64,000 nucleotides of DNA from DTU064 sp045588245 (GTDB lineage: Bacteria; Bacillota; Clostridia; Oscillospirales; CAG-272). The first letter of the stretch is position 1; every line of letters begins with the position of its first letter. The DNA is taken from the NCBI GenBank assembly GCA_045588245.1, contig JAZNDW010000019.1, forward strand, positions 35,440 to 99,439. The letters are read 5' to 3'. The position numbers were made by a program, and so were the translations under genes. This document shows, piece by piece, positions 33,670 to 43,300 of the stretch. The notes beneath the pieces are model-generated. The model was given only the letters and a program-made list of their open reading frames with translations, did not search any database and had not been told where the DNA came from.

Positions 33670-34530
33670 GTGAAATATATTGATCTGCACACACATTCGC
33701 TTTGCAGTGACGGCACCATGACGCCAAGTGAGGTCGTCAGAGCCGCAAAAGCGGCGGGACTTTCTGCGATCGCGCTATCCGATCACGATACAGTTGCGGG
33801 AGTGCGCGAGGCTGTGGCGGAGGGCGAACGGATCGGCGTTGAGGTGGTCCCGGCAATCGAGCTTTCGGCGCAGTCCGAAACGGAAACGCATATCCTCGGT
33901 TACTTTATTGACATTGAAAACAAAGCGTTACTTGAAAAAATGGAATATATCAAATTGGTGCGCGTCCGCCGTCAGGAAGAAGTGTGCCGGAATCTGCGCG
34001 CGCTCGGCTTTGACGTAACGATGGAGGAAGTCCGACGCATCGCGGGCTCGGACGTTCTGTGCCGCGCCCACTTTGCAAAGATCATGGCACAAAAAGGCTA
34101 CGTCAGCTCTGTGAAAGAGGCGTTTTCGCAGTATCTTGGCAGCGGCAAGCCCGCGTACAGCGGAACGCAGGCGCTGACGGACACGGAAGCGGTACGGCTG
34201 ATCAAGGACGCGGGCGGACTTGCGTTCGTGGCGCATCTGCACCAGACGAAGCGGCCGCTATCTGATCTTGAAAGCTTCCTTTTGCGCCTGAAGGACGCGG
34301 GGCTTGACGGAATTGAGGGATATTACACCGAATACACGCCTGAAATGGAGCGCGACTACCGTGCCCTTGCGGACAGGCTCGGACTCATACTGTCGGGCGG
34401 CTCGGATTTTCACGCCGACAATAAGCCTCATATAGCGATCGGGCGAGGACTCGGCGGGCTGTACATACCGTACGAGATTTTAGAAAAAATGAAAGCGTAC
34501 CGCGAAAAAACGACGGCTGACACACCTTGA
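33670..34530 (+). CDS. PHP-domain phosphoesterase (TrpH/YciV-like)
   Basis: This is a 286-residue protein starting at GTG 33670, preceded by AAAGGAG. PHP motifs in order: YIDLHTHSLCSDGTM, ALSDHDTVAG, VVPAIELSA, THILGYF, AHLHQTK and LSGGSDFHADNKPH. It fits the trinuclear-metal TrpH/RnaAM group, which hydrolyses 3'-phosphorylated nucleotides or degrades RNA 5'-3'. Its stop codon lies inside both a hairpin and the -35 box of the rnpB promoter. Confidence 0.9.
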   Translation: MKYIDLHTHSLCSDGTMTPSEVVRAAKAAGLSAIALSDHDTVAGVREAVAEGERIGVEVVPAIELSAQSETETHILGYFIDIENKALLEKMEYIKLVRVRRQEEVCRNLRALGFDVTMEEVRRIAGSDVLCRAHFAKIMAQKGYVSSVKEAFSQYLGSGKPAYSGTQALTDTEAVRLIKDAGGLAFVAHLHQTKRPLSDLESFLLRLKDAGLDGIEGYYTEYTPEMERDYRALADRLGLILSGGSDFHADNKPHIAIGRGLGGLYIPYEILEKMKAYREKTTADTP

Positions 34531-34541
34531 CAGCCGTCGTT
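34509..34541 (+). terminator. Terminator hairpin spanning the PHP stop codon
   Basis: An 11-bp stem AACGACGGCTG/CAGCCGTCGTT (34509-34519 with 34531-34541) is followed by TTGATTTT. The stop codon is in the loop, and the 3' arm overlaps the rnpB promoter, so termination and promoter function share the same bases. Confidence 0.7.
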
Positions 34542-34555
34542 TGATTTTATATAAT
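34527..34555 (+). promoter_or_regulatory. Consensus promoter of rnpB, overlapping the PHP stop
   Basis: TTGACA (34527-34532), 17 bases, TATAAT (34550-34555), both perfect, six bases before the predicted RNA start. The -35 includes the TGA stop of the PHP gene. Confidence 0.85.
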
Positions 34556-34560
34556 ATAGT

Positions 34561-34915
34561 GCGACATGATTGAGTTGTCGCGCGGTATACGCCGTAAGGT
34601 ATTACCGTGAGGAAAGTCCGGGCTTCACAGGGCAGGATAACGGATAACGTCCGCCGGAGGCGACTCCCGGGAAAGTGCAACAGAAATAAACCGCCGCAGA
34701 AGCGGTAAGGATGGAAAGGCGAGGTAAGAGCTCACCGGAACGGTAGGTAACTATCGCTCCCTGTAAACCCTATCCGAAGCAACACCCCCACCGCCGAGTC
34801 ATTTGCCCGATGCATGGCAGGGGGCGGCAGCAGGCGCAAGCCTCGAGCTGTGCGGAGACGCACAGCAAAGATAGATGACAACTCTCGACAGAACCCGGCT
34901 TACAGATCGTGTCGA
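34561..34915 (+). ncRNA. rnpB: RNase P RNA (bacterial A-type)
   Basis: This is the catalytic RNA that matures tRNA 5' ends. It contains the universal GAGGAAAGTCCGGGCT near the 5' end and the matching ACAGAACCCGGCTTAC near the 3' end, with AGATAGATGACAA between them. P1 can form between 34562-34570 and 34906-34914. GGTAAGAGCTCACCGG and the overall length near 355 nt fit the A-type rather than the Bacillus B-type. The ends are set by the P1 pairing and the promoter. Confidence 0.95.
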
Positions 34916-34919
34916 TATG

Positions 34920-34947
34920 AAAAACGCACCCAACAGGGTGCGTTTTT
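34920..34947. terminator. Bidirectional terminator between rnpB and the GH43 gene
   Basis: A 12-bp stem AAAAACGCACCC/GGGTGCGTTTTT (34920-34931 with 34936-34947) with an AACA loop serves rnpB on the plus strand and GH43 on the minus strand. Confidence 0.9.
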
Positions 34948-34957
34948 GCGTTATTGT

Positions 34958-37081
34958 TTATTCATCTTTCTTTTTCTTGATAGCCAAAACAGCGGCGGCA
35001 GCGGCAGTCACAATAGCGGCAGCAGAACTGAGAGAAGAGCCACAGCCCGATTTTTCGGTCGTGCCTGTTCCCGTGCCTGTACCGGTGTCGGCGGTGTCCT
35101 CGGTGACAACGTCGGTGTCAGGCGTATCGTCGGTGTCGGTCGGATTCTTATCCTCGTTTTCGGCTTCTTCGGAGAGGTAACGGGGAGCGACACCCTCAAG
35201 CGTAGGCGTTACCTTTTCCATAACTCCGCGCTTATCGAAGGTGAGCTTGTCGATGCAGGTTTGTCTGTGGTGACCTGTGCCGTCTGTGAAGGTGCCGAGA
35301 GGAGTATAGAAGCGGTGATAGGCGATGTAATATTCGTCCTCACCGGGAATCTGCAGGATCGAGTGGTGACCTGTGCCGAGAATGTCGAGCTCTGCATTCT
35401 TCTCAAGGATCGTACCGCGGTATCTGATCGGACCGTAGATGCTGTCGGAGGTGCCGTAGTTGACGTGATAGTTGGGGCTGCCCGTGTCGTCGCACGACCA
35501 CGTGAAGTGATAGGTGCCGTCACGCTTCGTGACGGTGATGGCTTCGCGGAAATCCGTAACGTTCGTGTAATTACGAAGCGTCGAAAGATCACAGCTTACC
35601 ATGTCGTCATTGAGCTTGACGATGGCGGCATTTCCGTTACCGAAGAGCATGTAGGAGGTGCCGTCGTCATCCGTGAAGATGGACGGGTCGATTGCCTGCC
35701 CCATAGCGACACCGTATTTTTTGCAGATGTCTACCGTCATAAGCGGCTCATCCATAGCGGTGAAGGGACCTGTGGGCTTGTTTGCAACGGCAACGCCGAT
35801 GTGAGACACGCCTGATTTATCCTTGGCGCAGAAGTAGAAGTAATATTTTCCGTCTTTTTCTTCGATCGAGGGAGCCCACGCGTTTCCGACAGCCCATTTT
35901 ACCTTACTGCTCGAAACGTCGAGGATCATGCCCTCATCTTTCCAGTCAACGAGGTTTTTTGAGGAGAATACGCGGAACTTTGTTCCCGACCAGCCGGCGA
36001 AGCCGTCGGACGTTGTGTAAAGGTAATACGTATCGCCGAAAACGTCGATGTCGGGGTCAGCGAATTCGCCGCGGAGAGAGGGGTTGCCGCAGAGGATGGC
36101 GTTGACGGTCCATACCTCCTCGGTCGTGTCGTCTATCTTAAACGTAACGGACGTGGGAGTGCCGTATTTAACGACGACGTCTTTATTGTCGGAGGCAAGC
36201 TTGACGTTAGACTGTGTTGTGAATTTGAGCGTAACGGATTCTTCGTTCGCGCCTGCACTCTTTGCAGTGTAAACATCAAGGACTTTCGTTTCTTTATTCG
36301 GTTTATACGTAACGAGGGAAGAATCGGTTGCCGTTACCTTGCGGAAAGGAAGCACGGAAACACCGAGCATATTTGCGATCTGCACGTCGGTGAGCGCCGT
36401 GTCAAAGACCTTTACGTTGTCGATGTAGCCTTTGAAATACACATCTCCGCTGTAAAACGACTTTCCGATGTAACCGATGACGTCGGAGCCGAAATCCTTA
36501 AGAGTTGCGCCAAGTCCGCTCTGCGTGTCGGCGCATTCGCCGTCAACGTAAAGCTCCATTTTGTTACCGTTCATAACGAGGGTGATATTAGTCCAGACGT
36601 TATTGAAGGATCCGTTTGCAAGAACGTCGTATTCATTGTTCCATGAAGTTTTTGTGATCGCATAGCGCGCTTCGGAGGCGCGTGTGCGAAGGAAGAGATA
36701 CTGCTGATCGCTCTTGCCGATCGCAACGGTGAAGAAGTTTTCGTTGCCCATGAGCGAGCAAATGTCCATTGAAAGGGTCATTTTCAATCTTCCGTCAAAA
36801 AATCCCGTCGGGAACTGCAGGTAGGAGTTGTTGCCGTCAAGGTAAAGGGCGTTCGAGCCTCTTGTTTCGATATATTTTACCGAGGCTTTACCGTGAAGCG
36901 TCGCATCGTTGCCGTCGGCAACGTCAGCGACGGTCTTGTCGGTGACAGATTCGAAATCATAGTTAAGTATCGGTTCGTGTCCAGCAGCTTCGGCTGCGGC
37001 GCCGGTGATAACGGCGGAGCCTGCAACGAGTGAGCCGAGCAGAACGAGCGCAAGTCCGGATATCAGTTTCTTTTTTAACAT
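34958..37081 (-). CDS. Secreted glycoside hydrolase family 43 enzyme with LamG-like domain and C-terminal anchor
   Basis: This is a 707-residue protein. Signal peptide 1-30 (LISGLALVLLGSLVAGSAV). Residues 35-240 are a concanavalin/LamG-like carbohydrate-binding domain (GNNSYLQFPTG, LYVDGECADTQ, GYIDNVKVFDTALTDVQI). Residues about 335-640 are the five-blade GH43 propeller with catalytic Asp in GEFADPDIDVFGDTYYLY, DPSIFTDDDGTSYMLFG, and the acid Glu in DFREAITVTKRDGTYHFTW. GH43 enzymes cut arabinan or xylan side chains. A Thr/Asp/Gly-rich linker leads to SGCGSS, a hydrophobic helix and KKKKDE, a membrane-anchor tail that keeps the enzyme on the cell surface. Confidence 0.9.
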   Translation of the reverse strand: MLKKKLISGLALVLLGSLVAGSAVITGAAAEAAGHEPILNYDFESVTDKTVADVADGNDATLHGKASVKYIETRGSNALYLDGNNSYLQFPTGFFDGRLKMTLSMDICSLMGNENFFTVAIGKSDQQYLFLRTRASEARYAITKTSWNNEYDVLANGSFNNVWTNITLVMNGNKMELYVDGECADTQSGLGATLKDFGSDVIGYIGKSFYSGDVYFKGYIDNVKVFDTALTDVQIANMLGVSVLPFRKVTATDSSLVTYKPNKETKVLDVYTAKSAGANEESVTLKFTTQSNVKLASDNKDVVVKYGTPTSVTFKIDDTTEEVWTVNAILCGNPSLRGEFADPDIDVFGDTYYLYTTSDGFAGWSGTKFRVFSSKNLVDWKDEGMILDVSSSKVKWAVGNAWAPSIEEKDGKYYFYFCAKDKSGVSHIGVAVANKPTGPFTAMDEPLMTVDICKKYGVAMGQAIDPSIFTDDDGTSYMLFGNGNAAIVKLNDDMVSCDLSTLRNYTNVTDFREAITVTKRDGTYHFTWSCDDTGSPNYHVNYGTSDSIYGPIRYRGTILEKNAELDILGTGHHSILQIPGEDEYYIAYHRFYTPLGTFTDGTGHHRQTCIDKLTFDKRGVMEKVTPTLEGVAPRYLSEEAENEDKNPTDTDDTPDTDVVTEDTADTGTGTGTGTTEKSGCGSSLSSAAAIVTAAAAAVLAIKKKKDE

Positions 37082-37189
37082 AGGAAGGATCCTTTCAATG
37101 CTGTTATTATTTATAAGTATAAACTATTATAAGTGAAAAAGCAATTGCCGCAGACAATCTTTTGACATAATTATTAGAGATTTATCTAT

Positions 37190-37219
37190 AAAAAAAGCAC
37201 CCGTCCTGCGTACGGGTGC
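37190..37219 (-). terminator. Terminator of the APH(3')-like gene
   Basis: An 8-bp stem GCACCCGT/ACGGGTGC (37197-37204 with 37212-37219) is followed on the minus strand by seven T. It lies 13 bases past the stop. Confidence 0.85.
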
Positions 37220-37231
37220 GGGTTATACGGA

Positions 37232-38035
37232 TCAGCCGAAGATTTCTGCGGCAGCGACGGTGCGAAGCATATCGAGTTCGACCTTGTCGCGCCCGTATGC
37301 GTCGAGGAAACGTGCGGTGTATTTGTCGGTCTTCAGGTTATAAATCAGCGTCCAGACCCCCCAGAAAACGTCGATGTGGCGGTCGGCAACGCCGCCGTTG
37401 CCGAGGTCGATGAATCCGCTGACGGCAAAATCGTCAAACATTACGTTAGGAAGGCAGTAGTCACCGTGGATAAGGGTATCGGTGCGGAAATACTTCGCGT
37501 TCGATCTTACGGTTTGCCACGCTTCATCGGCTGAAGTGAAGCGAAATTCCGCAGGTGTCGGCATATCACCGCCGAAAAGCGAAAGATCAAATTTTGCACT
37601 TGCCCGATTGGCTTTTACGGTTGACAAATATTCGCTCATGCGGTCGGAGACGGGACATCCGACGACGGACTGTTCATGAAGCTTACGTAACGCTTCGGCA
37701 AACGTATCGGTCAGACGGCGCGGCTCGGAAAGATACGCGCGATGCGTGCCGTCCTCTCCCGAAACGGCGCGTGTGAACAGGTAGTCACGGTCCGTACTTT
37801 CATAGGCGATGACCTCCGCGGCAAGTCCCTTGCCGTGGAAAAAACGTGTCATAAGAGCTTCTTTTTCGAGGGTGCCTTTGGCGGATGATTTCAGATAATA
37901 TCCGCCGTCGCGTTCGACGTAGATAACGTTTGCGTCGCGCGAGCAACTGCTGTCGTACAGCTTTGTTCCCGAAAGAAGCGGACGGATGCTGTCGGGGAAA
38001 GTGTTTGTGTCGGTGGTGATCGGTGTGCGGTTCAT
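37232..38035 (-). CDS. APH(3')-like aminoglycoside/small-molecule kinase
   Basis: This is a 267-residue protein with ATG 38035, AAGGA seven bases upstream. The layout is that of APH(3') enzymes: GGYYLKSSAKGTLEKEALMTRF (ATP lysine region), LRKLHEQSVVGCPVSDRM, the catalytic LIHGDYCLPNVMFDD, and SGFIDLGNGGVADRHIDVF (Mg2+ Asp). The HGDYCLPN and IDLG motifs match known 3'-phosphotransferases well. It is a single chromosomal gene beside a tRNA, without mobile-element signs, so it may be an intrinsic kinase; resistance activity cannot be claimed from sequence. Confidence 0.82.
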   Translation of the reverse strand: MNRTPITTDTNTFPDSIRPLLSGTKLYDSSCSRDANVIYVERDGGYYLKSSAKGTLEKEALMTRFFHGKGLAAEVIAYESTDRDYLFTRAVSGEDGTHRAYLSEPRRLTDTFAEALRKLHEQSVVGCPVSDRMSEYLSTVKANRASAKFDLSLFGGDMPTPAEFRFTSADEAWQTVRSNAKYFRTDTLIHGDYCLPNVMFDDFAVSGFIDLGNGGVADRHIDVFWGVWTLIYNLKTDKYTARFLDAYGRDKVELDMLRTVAAAEIFG

Positions 38036-38065
38036 GGTGTGATCCTTAAATTGTGCTGTAATACA

Positions 38066-38094
38066 AAAAACCACCTCGGTGTGAAGTGGTTTTT
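38066..38094 (-). terminator. Terminator of tRNA-Lys
   Basis: AAAAACCAC (38066-38074) pairs with GTGGTTTTT (38086-38094) and the T run follows on the minus strand, just after the tRNA 3' end. Confidence 0.7.
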
Positions 38095-38097
38095 CTT

Positions 38098-38170
38098 TGC
38101 TCCATCGGAGAATCGAACTCCGGACACCTTGATTAAAAGTCAAGTGCTCTACCGGCTGAGCTAATGGGGC
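38098..38170 (-). tRNA. tRNA-Lys (anticodon UUU)
   Basis: Read on the minus strand, 73 nt fold into a full cloverleaf: D stem GCTC/GAGC, anticodon stem CTTGA/TCAAG with loop CTTTTAA (anticodon TTT at 34-36), T arm CGGAG-TTCGATT-CTCCG. The acceptor stem GCCCCAT/ATGGAGC has one mismatch, C3 opposite A70. CCA is not encoded. It reads AAA/AAG; lysS lies 24 kb away in this window. Confidence 0.95.
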
Positions 38171-38200
38171 ATATTTGTACTTTGAATTTCAAGCTATAAT

Positions 38201-38229
38201 ATGATACTACATTTGCCTGGCTTTGTCAA
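38201..38229 (-). promoter_or_regulatory. Promoter of tRNA-Lys
   Basis: Minus strand TTGACA (38229-38224), 17 bases, TATCAT (38206-38201), about 30 bases before the mature 5' end of the tRNA. Confidence 0.75.
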
Positions 38230-38367
38230 TAGTTATTTTATTATTATTTTGAGTTTAGAAATGGGGAAATTTTCGGTGGAGATAACCATATTCGTGCGTT
38301 TTGTGTTATACTTAATATGTTGACAAATCCGAACCCGAACCTACAAATTTTCACGGAGGTTATATCC

Positions 38368-40221
38368 ATGACACAAAAAGGTTTTTACTCACCGCTTGAC
38401 AAAGCGATCCTGAAAGAATCCGCATATTCTGAAAACAGAGAGCGCACGCTTCAGTATTTGCGCCTGCTCCCTGCGGATATGATGCTCTATACGTTCCGAA
38501 AGACTTTCGGTGTTGATACGAAAGGTGCCGAGCATCCCGGCGGATGGGATCATCCGTACGGACTTTTACGCGGACACTCGTTAGGCCATTTTCTTTCCGC
38601 ACTGGCGCTTGCGTATTCGTCAACACAGGACGTTTATTTTAAGGATAAGATCGCTTATATCGTAGACGAGCTTCGCTCACTTCAGCTTATGAGCCGCGGT
38701 GAGCCCGCCGCATTTGTGACAGCATGCAGACCCGACAATTGCCGTCAGGAATCGTGGAGCCGCGATCCGTCAACGTGGGGCGAAGGCTTCATCAGCGCGT
38801 ATTCTCCCGATCAGTTTGCGCTTCTTGAGCAGTTCACACCGTATGCGCGTATCTGGGCGCCGTATTACACACTTCATAAGATCATCGCAGGTCTTCTTGA
38901 ATGCTATCTCCTTGCCGGAAACGAAACGGCGCTTGCGGTTGCTTCCGGCATCGGTGACTGGGTTTACGCAAGACTTTCCGTTCTGACACCCGAGCACCGC
39001 ACGAAGATGTGGAAAATGTATATCGCGGGCGAATACGGCGGCATGAACGAATCTCTCGCAACACTTTATAACATAACCAAAAACGAAAAATATCTCACCG
39101 CCGCAAAGATGTTCGATAACGAAAATATCTTCCCCGGACTTTCCGAGGGTGAGGACACGATCAAGCGTCTGCACGCAAATCAGCACATACCGCAGATCAT
39201 CGGTGCCGCTATCGAATATAAGGCAACGGGCGATAAGTATTATTATGACATCGCAAAGCATTTCTTTGAGATCGTAACGGCGCATCATATGTACGCTATC
39301 GGCGGCGTTGGCAGAGGCGAAACGTTCCGCGAACCCGACGAGCTTGCGGTTAACATCGAGCACGACCGTAACTGCGAAACGTGTGCGGCTTACAATATGC
39401 TGAAGCTCGCACGCGAGCTTTACACATACGAGCCCGATAACGCGGTATATATGCATTATTACGAGCGTACGCTCATCAATCAGATACTGGCATCGCAAAA
39501 TCCGCACACGGGACACAATATGCATAACGGCGTTACGTACATGCTTCCCATCGGCCCCGGTGCAAGAAAAGATTATTCCGACGATTTCCACAGCTTCACT
39601 TGCTGTCACGGCACGGGTATGGAAAATCACGTCAAGTATCAGGATTCCGCGTACTTCATAAAGACGGCGAGCGGCAAAACGAGAGTTTACGTCAACCTTT
39701 ATATTCCCTCCGAGCTGAATCTTCCCGAGCTTGGCATACAGATCAAGCTCAATAGCGGTTTCCCGCATCCCAAAACGGAGATAATCCTTGCGGGTGACGG
39801 TGATTATGAGGTATATTTCCGTCTGCCCGAGCGTACGAAGACGTCGTTTGAGAGCGAAAAAGCTTCGGTCAATGCCGTTGACGGCATTGATTATTATGCC
39901 GCTGAGCATAAGGGCGGCGAGGACGACACCGTGACGGTGAAGTTTGAGTATCAGGTGGCGCTTGAATATACGCCCGACACGCTCGACGGAGAGCCCGTAG
40001 CGGCGCTCATGTACGGACCGTTCGTTATGGTAACGAAGGACGACAGCCGCAGCTTTATGACGCTGTCGCTTCCCGAGGACCTCAACGACGGCACGTTCAA
40101 GGTGTCCGCAAATGACGAGGCGGGCTCGTATTGTCTTGTCGGCGCAGGTCACGTATTCCTGCCCATGTATAAGGCTCACGGCTTTCCGTATCACACATAT
40201 TTTAAGATAAAAAAGGCATAA
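38368..40221 (+). CDS. Glycoside hydrolase family 127-like beta-L-arabinofuranosidase
   Basis: This is a 617-residue protein; ATG 38368 has GGAGG eight bases upstream. It belongs to the DUF1680/GH127 group: PGGWDHPYGLLRGHSLGHFL, GGMNESLATLY, NIEHDRNCETCAAYNMLKLA and FTCCHGTGMENHVKYQDSAYF. In characterised GH127 enzymes a Glu and three Cys (one near ETC, two in CC) bind zinc, with one Cys as nucleophile; all four are present. There is no signal peptide, so it probably acts in the cytoplasm on imported arabino-oligosaccharides. It pairs functionally with the surface GH43 gene nearby. Confidence 0.9.
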   Translation: MTQKGFYSPLDKAILKESAYSENRERTLQYLRLLPADMMLYTFRKTFGVDTKGAEHPGGWDHPYGLLRGHSLGHFLSALALAYSSTQDVYFKDKIAYIVDELRSLQLMSRGEPAAFVTACRPDNCRQESWSRDPSTWGEGFISAYSPDQFALLEQFTPYARIWAPYYTLHKIIAGLLECYLLAGNETALAVASGIGDWVYARLSVLTPEHRTKMWKMYIAGEYGGMNESLATLYNITKNEKYLTAAKMFDNENIFPGLSEGEDTIKRLHANQHIPQIIGAAIEYKATGDKYYYDIAKHFFEIVTAHHMYAIGGVGRGETFREPDELAVNIEHDRNCETCAAYNMLKLARELYTYEPDNAVYMHYYERTLINQILASQNPHTGHNMHNGVTYMLPIGPGARKDYSDDFHSFTCCHGTGMENHVKYQDSAYFIKTASGKTRVYVNLYIPSELNLPELGIQIKLNSGFPHPKTEIILAGDGDYEVYFRLPERTKTSFESEKASVNAVDGIDYYAAEHKGGEDDTVTVKFEYQVALEYTPDTLDGEPVAALMYGPFVMVTKDDSRSFMTLSLPEDLNDGTFKVSANDEAGSYCLVGAGHVFLPMYKAHGFPYHTYFKIKKA

Positions 40222-40228
40222 GCCTGAC

Positions 40229-40258
40229 AAAAAATCCGCTCAAAAGAGCGGATTTTTT
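40229..40258 (+). terminator. Rho-independent terminator after GH127
   Basis: A 13-bp stem AAAAAATCCGCTC/GAGCGGATTTTTT (40229-40241 with 40246-40258) with an AAAA loop. Confidence 0.92.
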
Positions 40259-40326
40259 GTTGTTGCAACGGCTTATATATGGTAAAATCAAAGTGTAATA
40301 TCATTCTTACCCAAAAGGTGATGAGT

Positions 40327-43300
40327 ATGAACGAAAAACGGTTTTATTACGATATTTTATCCGAATTCAAAACGAATAGATCGGGTGTGAAAACGACGTT
40401 TATTCCGCCCGAAGCAGAGCTTGGCAAAGGTAGGGTCCCATACGGATTCGATTCAATAAATACGAGCGCCGCCGACGTTTACGGCTGGTACGGATTTCGC
40501 TTCGTTATGCACACGACGGCGGCGGATACGGACGTTACCGTCACGGTGAAGGTTGCGGATGGGCTGGTTTTGTCTCGGCGGCTGACTCTGCCTACGGCGG
40601 GAGAGCACAGCTTTGACTGCAGACTGCAGGATTTTGACATCGAGTCGGCAAAGCCGCACGTGTGGCACGAATTACATTCCGTTACCGTAGATACGAGGGC
40701 AGAGATCGTTGTAGCCAAGCTCGTACGCGGACGCGTGATCGCGGCGGTGTGCGACGTTAAAGGTAAGTCGGGCGAGGTCGGAGATACGCTTTCGTATACG
40801 GTCCGCGTTTATAACTGCTCCGATGCGACGCAGTCAGTCGTTGCCGAGCAGATATTTGACGGTTGGGAGTCGATAATATACGGTATTGCGCCGAGCGCGG
40901 CAACGATTCTGTCTTTTGGCGAAGCCGAGTTCACCGTTACGGGAGAGATACACGACTACATGGTGCGCGGCGCGCACGAAAAGGGAACGGTGCGCTTCAC
41001 GCCGTCGGGTGACGGCGCATCCGCTGTGACCGTGGACGTTTATTCCATGCGAGCCGTTATTCATCCGTTGATATATCACACGTCGGAAGAATGGGAGAAA
41101 ACGGCTGAAAAGATTGATAATTACGAAAAGTTCAAGCCCGAATATGAGCGCATGAAGCTAGTCGCGGACGGATGGGAGCCGAATCCTCCCGTGCCGCTCG
41201 GCGAGCGCGATTACTGCTACGATACGTGGGTCGAAGAACCGCTCGTTTTCACGGCGTATATGTATGCGCTAACACGCGATGAACGGTACGCCGAAAAAGC
41301 GACGCGGTTTATGGAATATTTTTCGAACGGCACCGACGGCTATCCCGTCAAGAAAAAGGGATGCAGTCAAAGCTACGTTCAGGAAGGTCATTTTATCGCT
41401 CATATCGCGCTTGCATACGATCTGATCTATAACTCACCGTCGGTTGCAAACGGGCTCAAGCAATCAATGACGGAGTGTTTTCGCATATACTGCGATATAC
41501 TCGACCGAAATCTTGCCTCGGGGCATATTTCCAACTGGGTGCTCTCCGAGCTTTCGGGTGCGCTTTACTGCTCGGTCATGCTCGGTGACTACGAACGTAT
41601 AGACAGATTCGTGTTCGGTCCTACGGGAATCATAGAGCAGCTTCGCTACGGAGCGTTTGACGACGGCTGGTGGTACGAATGTTCGATATCGTATAATACG
41701 TGGGTGTCGTCGATCATGCTTCATACGGCACATCTTATGCGCCGATACGGCGTTGATCTGATAAATGCATCTTTTCCGATTCCGTATAATAAACAGGTGC
41801 GTGCGTCGCATCCGTCGCGCCCGACAGAGGTGCGCTTTGCCATGGTCAATCAGAAGTGGGGCGGCATACGCCGCGGATATATACGTATCAAGGATCTTTT
41901 CGATGCGCCTATCCGCTTCGTCGATTATAAAGGCGTGATGTTCGGTGTGAATGACTCCGACGAGAAAAAACTCGGTGGAATGCATCTTGGCTCAACGTAT
42001 GACCTTGCATATCATTATTACCGCGATCCGCTTTATATTTCGATAATCAAAAACGATCCGTCCCCCGATCCAATTTTCGGCATCGCGGAGCTGCCCGACA
42101 CGGCGGACGGCAGTGAGCCGTACCGCGAATCGGCGTATTCGGATAATATTGGTCTATTGATGCTTCGTTCACGCGTCAAAGGCCGAGAGGCGAGAGAAGA
42201 GATACAAGCCATACTGCGCTACGGCTCGCACGGATTTGCACACGGTCACTTTGACCGCACGGAGATGTTATCGCTGATGCGGTACGGCAAGAGCGTTTAT
42301 AATCCCGAGCACGTCTGGTGGGGATACGGTCACTTGATGTATAAATTTTATGTTCAGTCGTCGGCAACGAAGAACATGGTGACGGTGGACGGAAAAATGC
42401 AGCTTCCGTCCGATTCGGAACGGACTTTATTCTCCTGCAATGACGGATTCTCAGCGGGCGCTGTCAGGACGACGGCAGTATGGGCGTACCCGCCGTTCGG
42501 CGGCATGGTGTACGATACGGGAAGAAACCTGCACGAGCAGGTCGAATATAACGTTGCCGATCTATCATCGATCACGGCGGCGCCTCACGGAGAGGTGACG
42601 GAGCCGACGGAACCGATCCGCCAAAGCCGTGCCATGGCGGTGACGGATGATTACGTCGTCATGTTCGATCATCTGTGCGGTGAGCGTGAGCACGATTACG
42701 ATTGTTTGTATCAGCTCGGAAGCTTGAGCTCGATTACGGCTTCAGGTGAAGTGCTGCACATCGGGCACAGAGCTCAGAAAACGACGGATCCCAAGTCTGA
42801 CGCGCAGTTTATTACTAACTGTGATTTTTATAAAACTACGGGTGAAGTCAAGGCTTCGTTTTCGGTTAGGTTCGGCGACGAAGCTGATCTGCGCGGGGCG
42901 CGCTTCGGTCACTGCGAGCCGGGAGAGCTCATCACCGACGTGTATACGGCGTGGCCGCGTGAGAATACAGTTTCCGTCGGTCTTGTTGCCGCTGACATGG
43001 GGGTGAGGATCCCGTATAATATGACGGTCACGGCGGACGGTGACAAGATTATTTCGTATCACGCAAATGCGTGGATACTCGGCACACGGCAGCTTGACTG
43101 CGAGCTGTCGGGGCAAAAGAAGCTTACCTTTGACATCGAAAATCTGCCCGTATATAACGAACAGCTTTATCCGTACAGATCTTCGCAGGGACTTTTTCTG
43201 GCGGATGCCGTTATCGAATATGACGACGGCGAATGCGTTCGTGTTGCGGATATGGCGATATTGCGAGAAAACATCGACGAAGGACACGGGATCGGACGCG

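Noticed and set aside
38036..38143. N-terminal extension of the APH-like gene into the tRNA-Lys
   Set aside because: The extension overlaps the tRNA and its terminator, whereas ATG 38035 has a proper AAGGA site.
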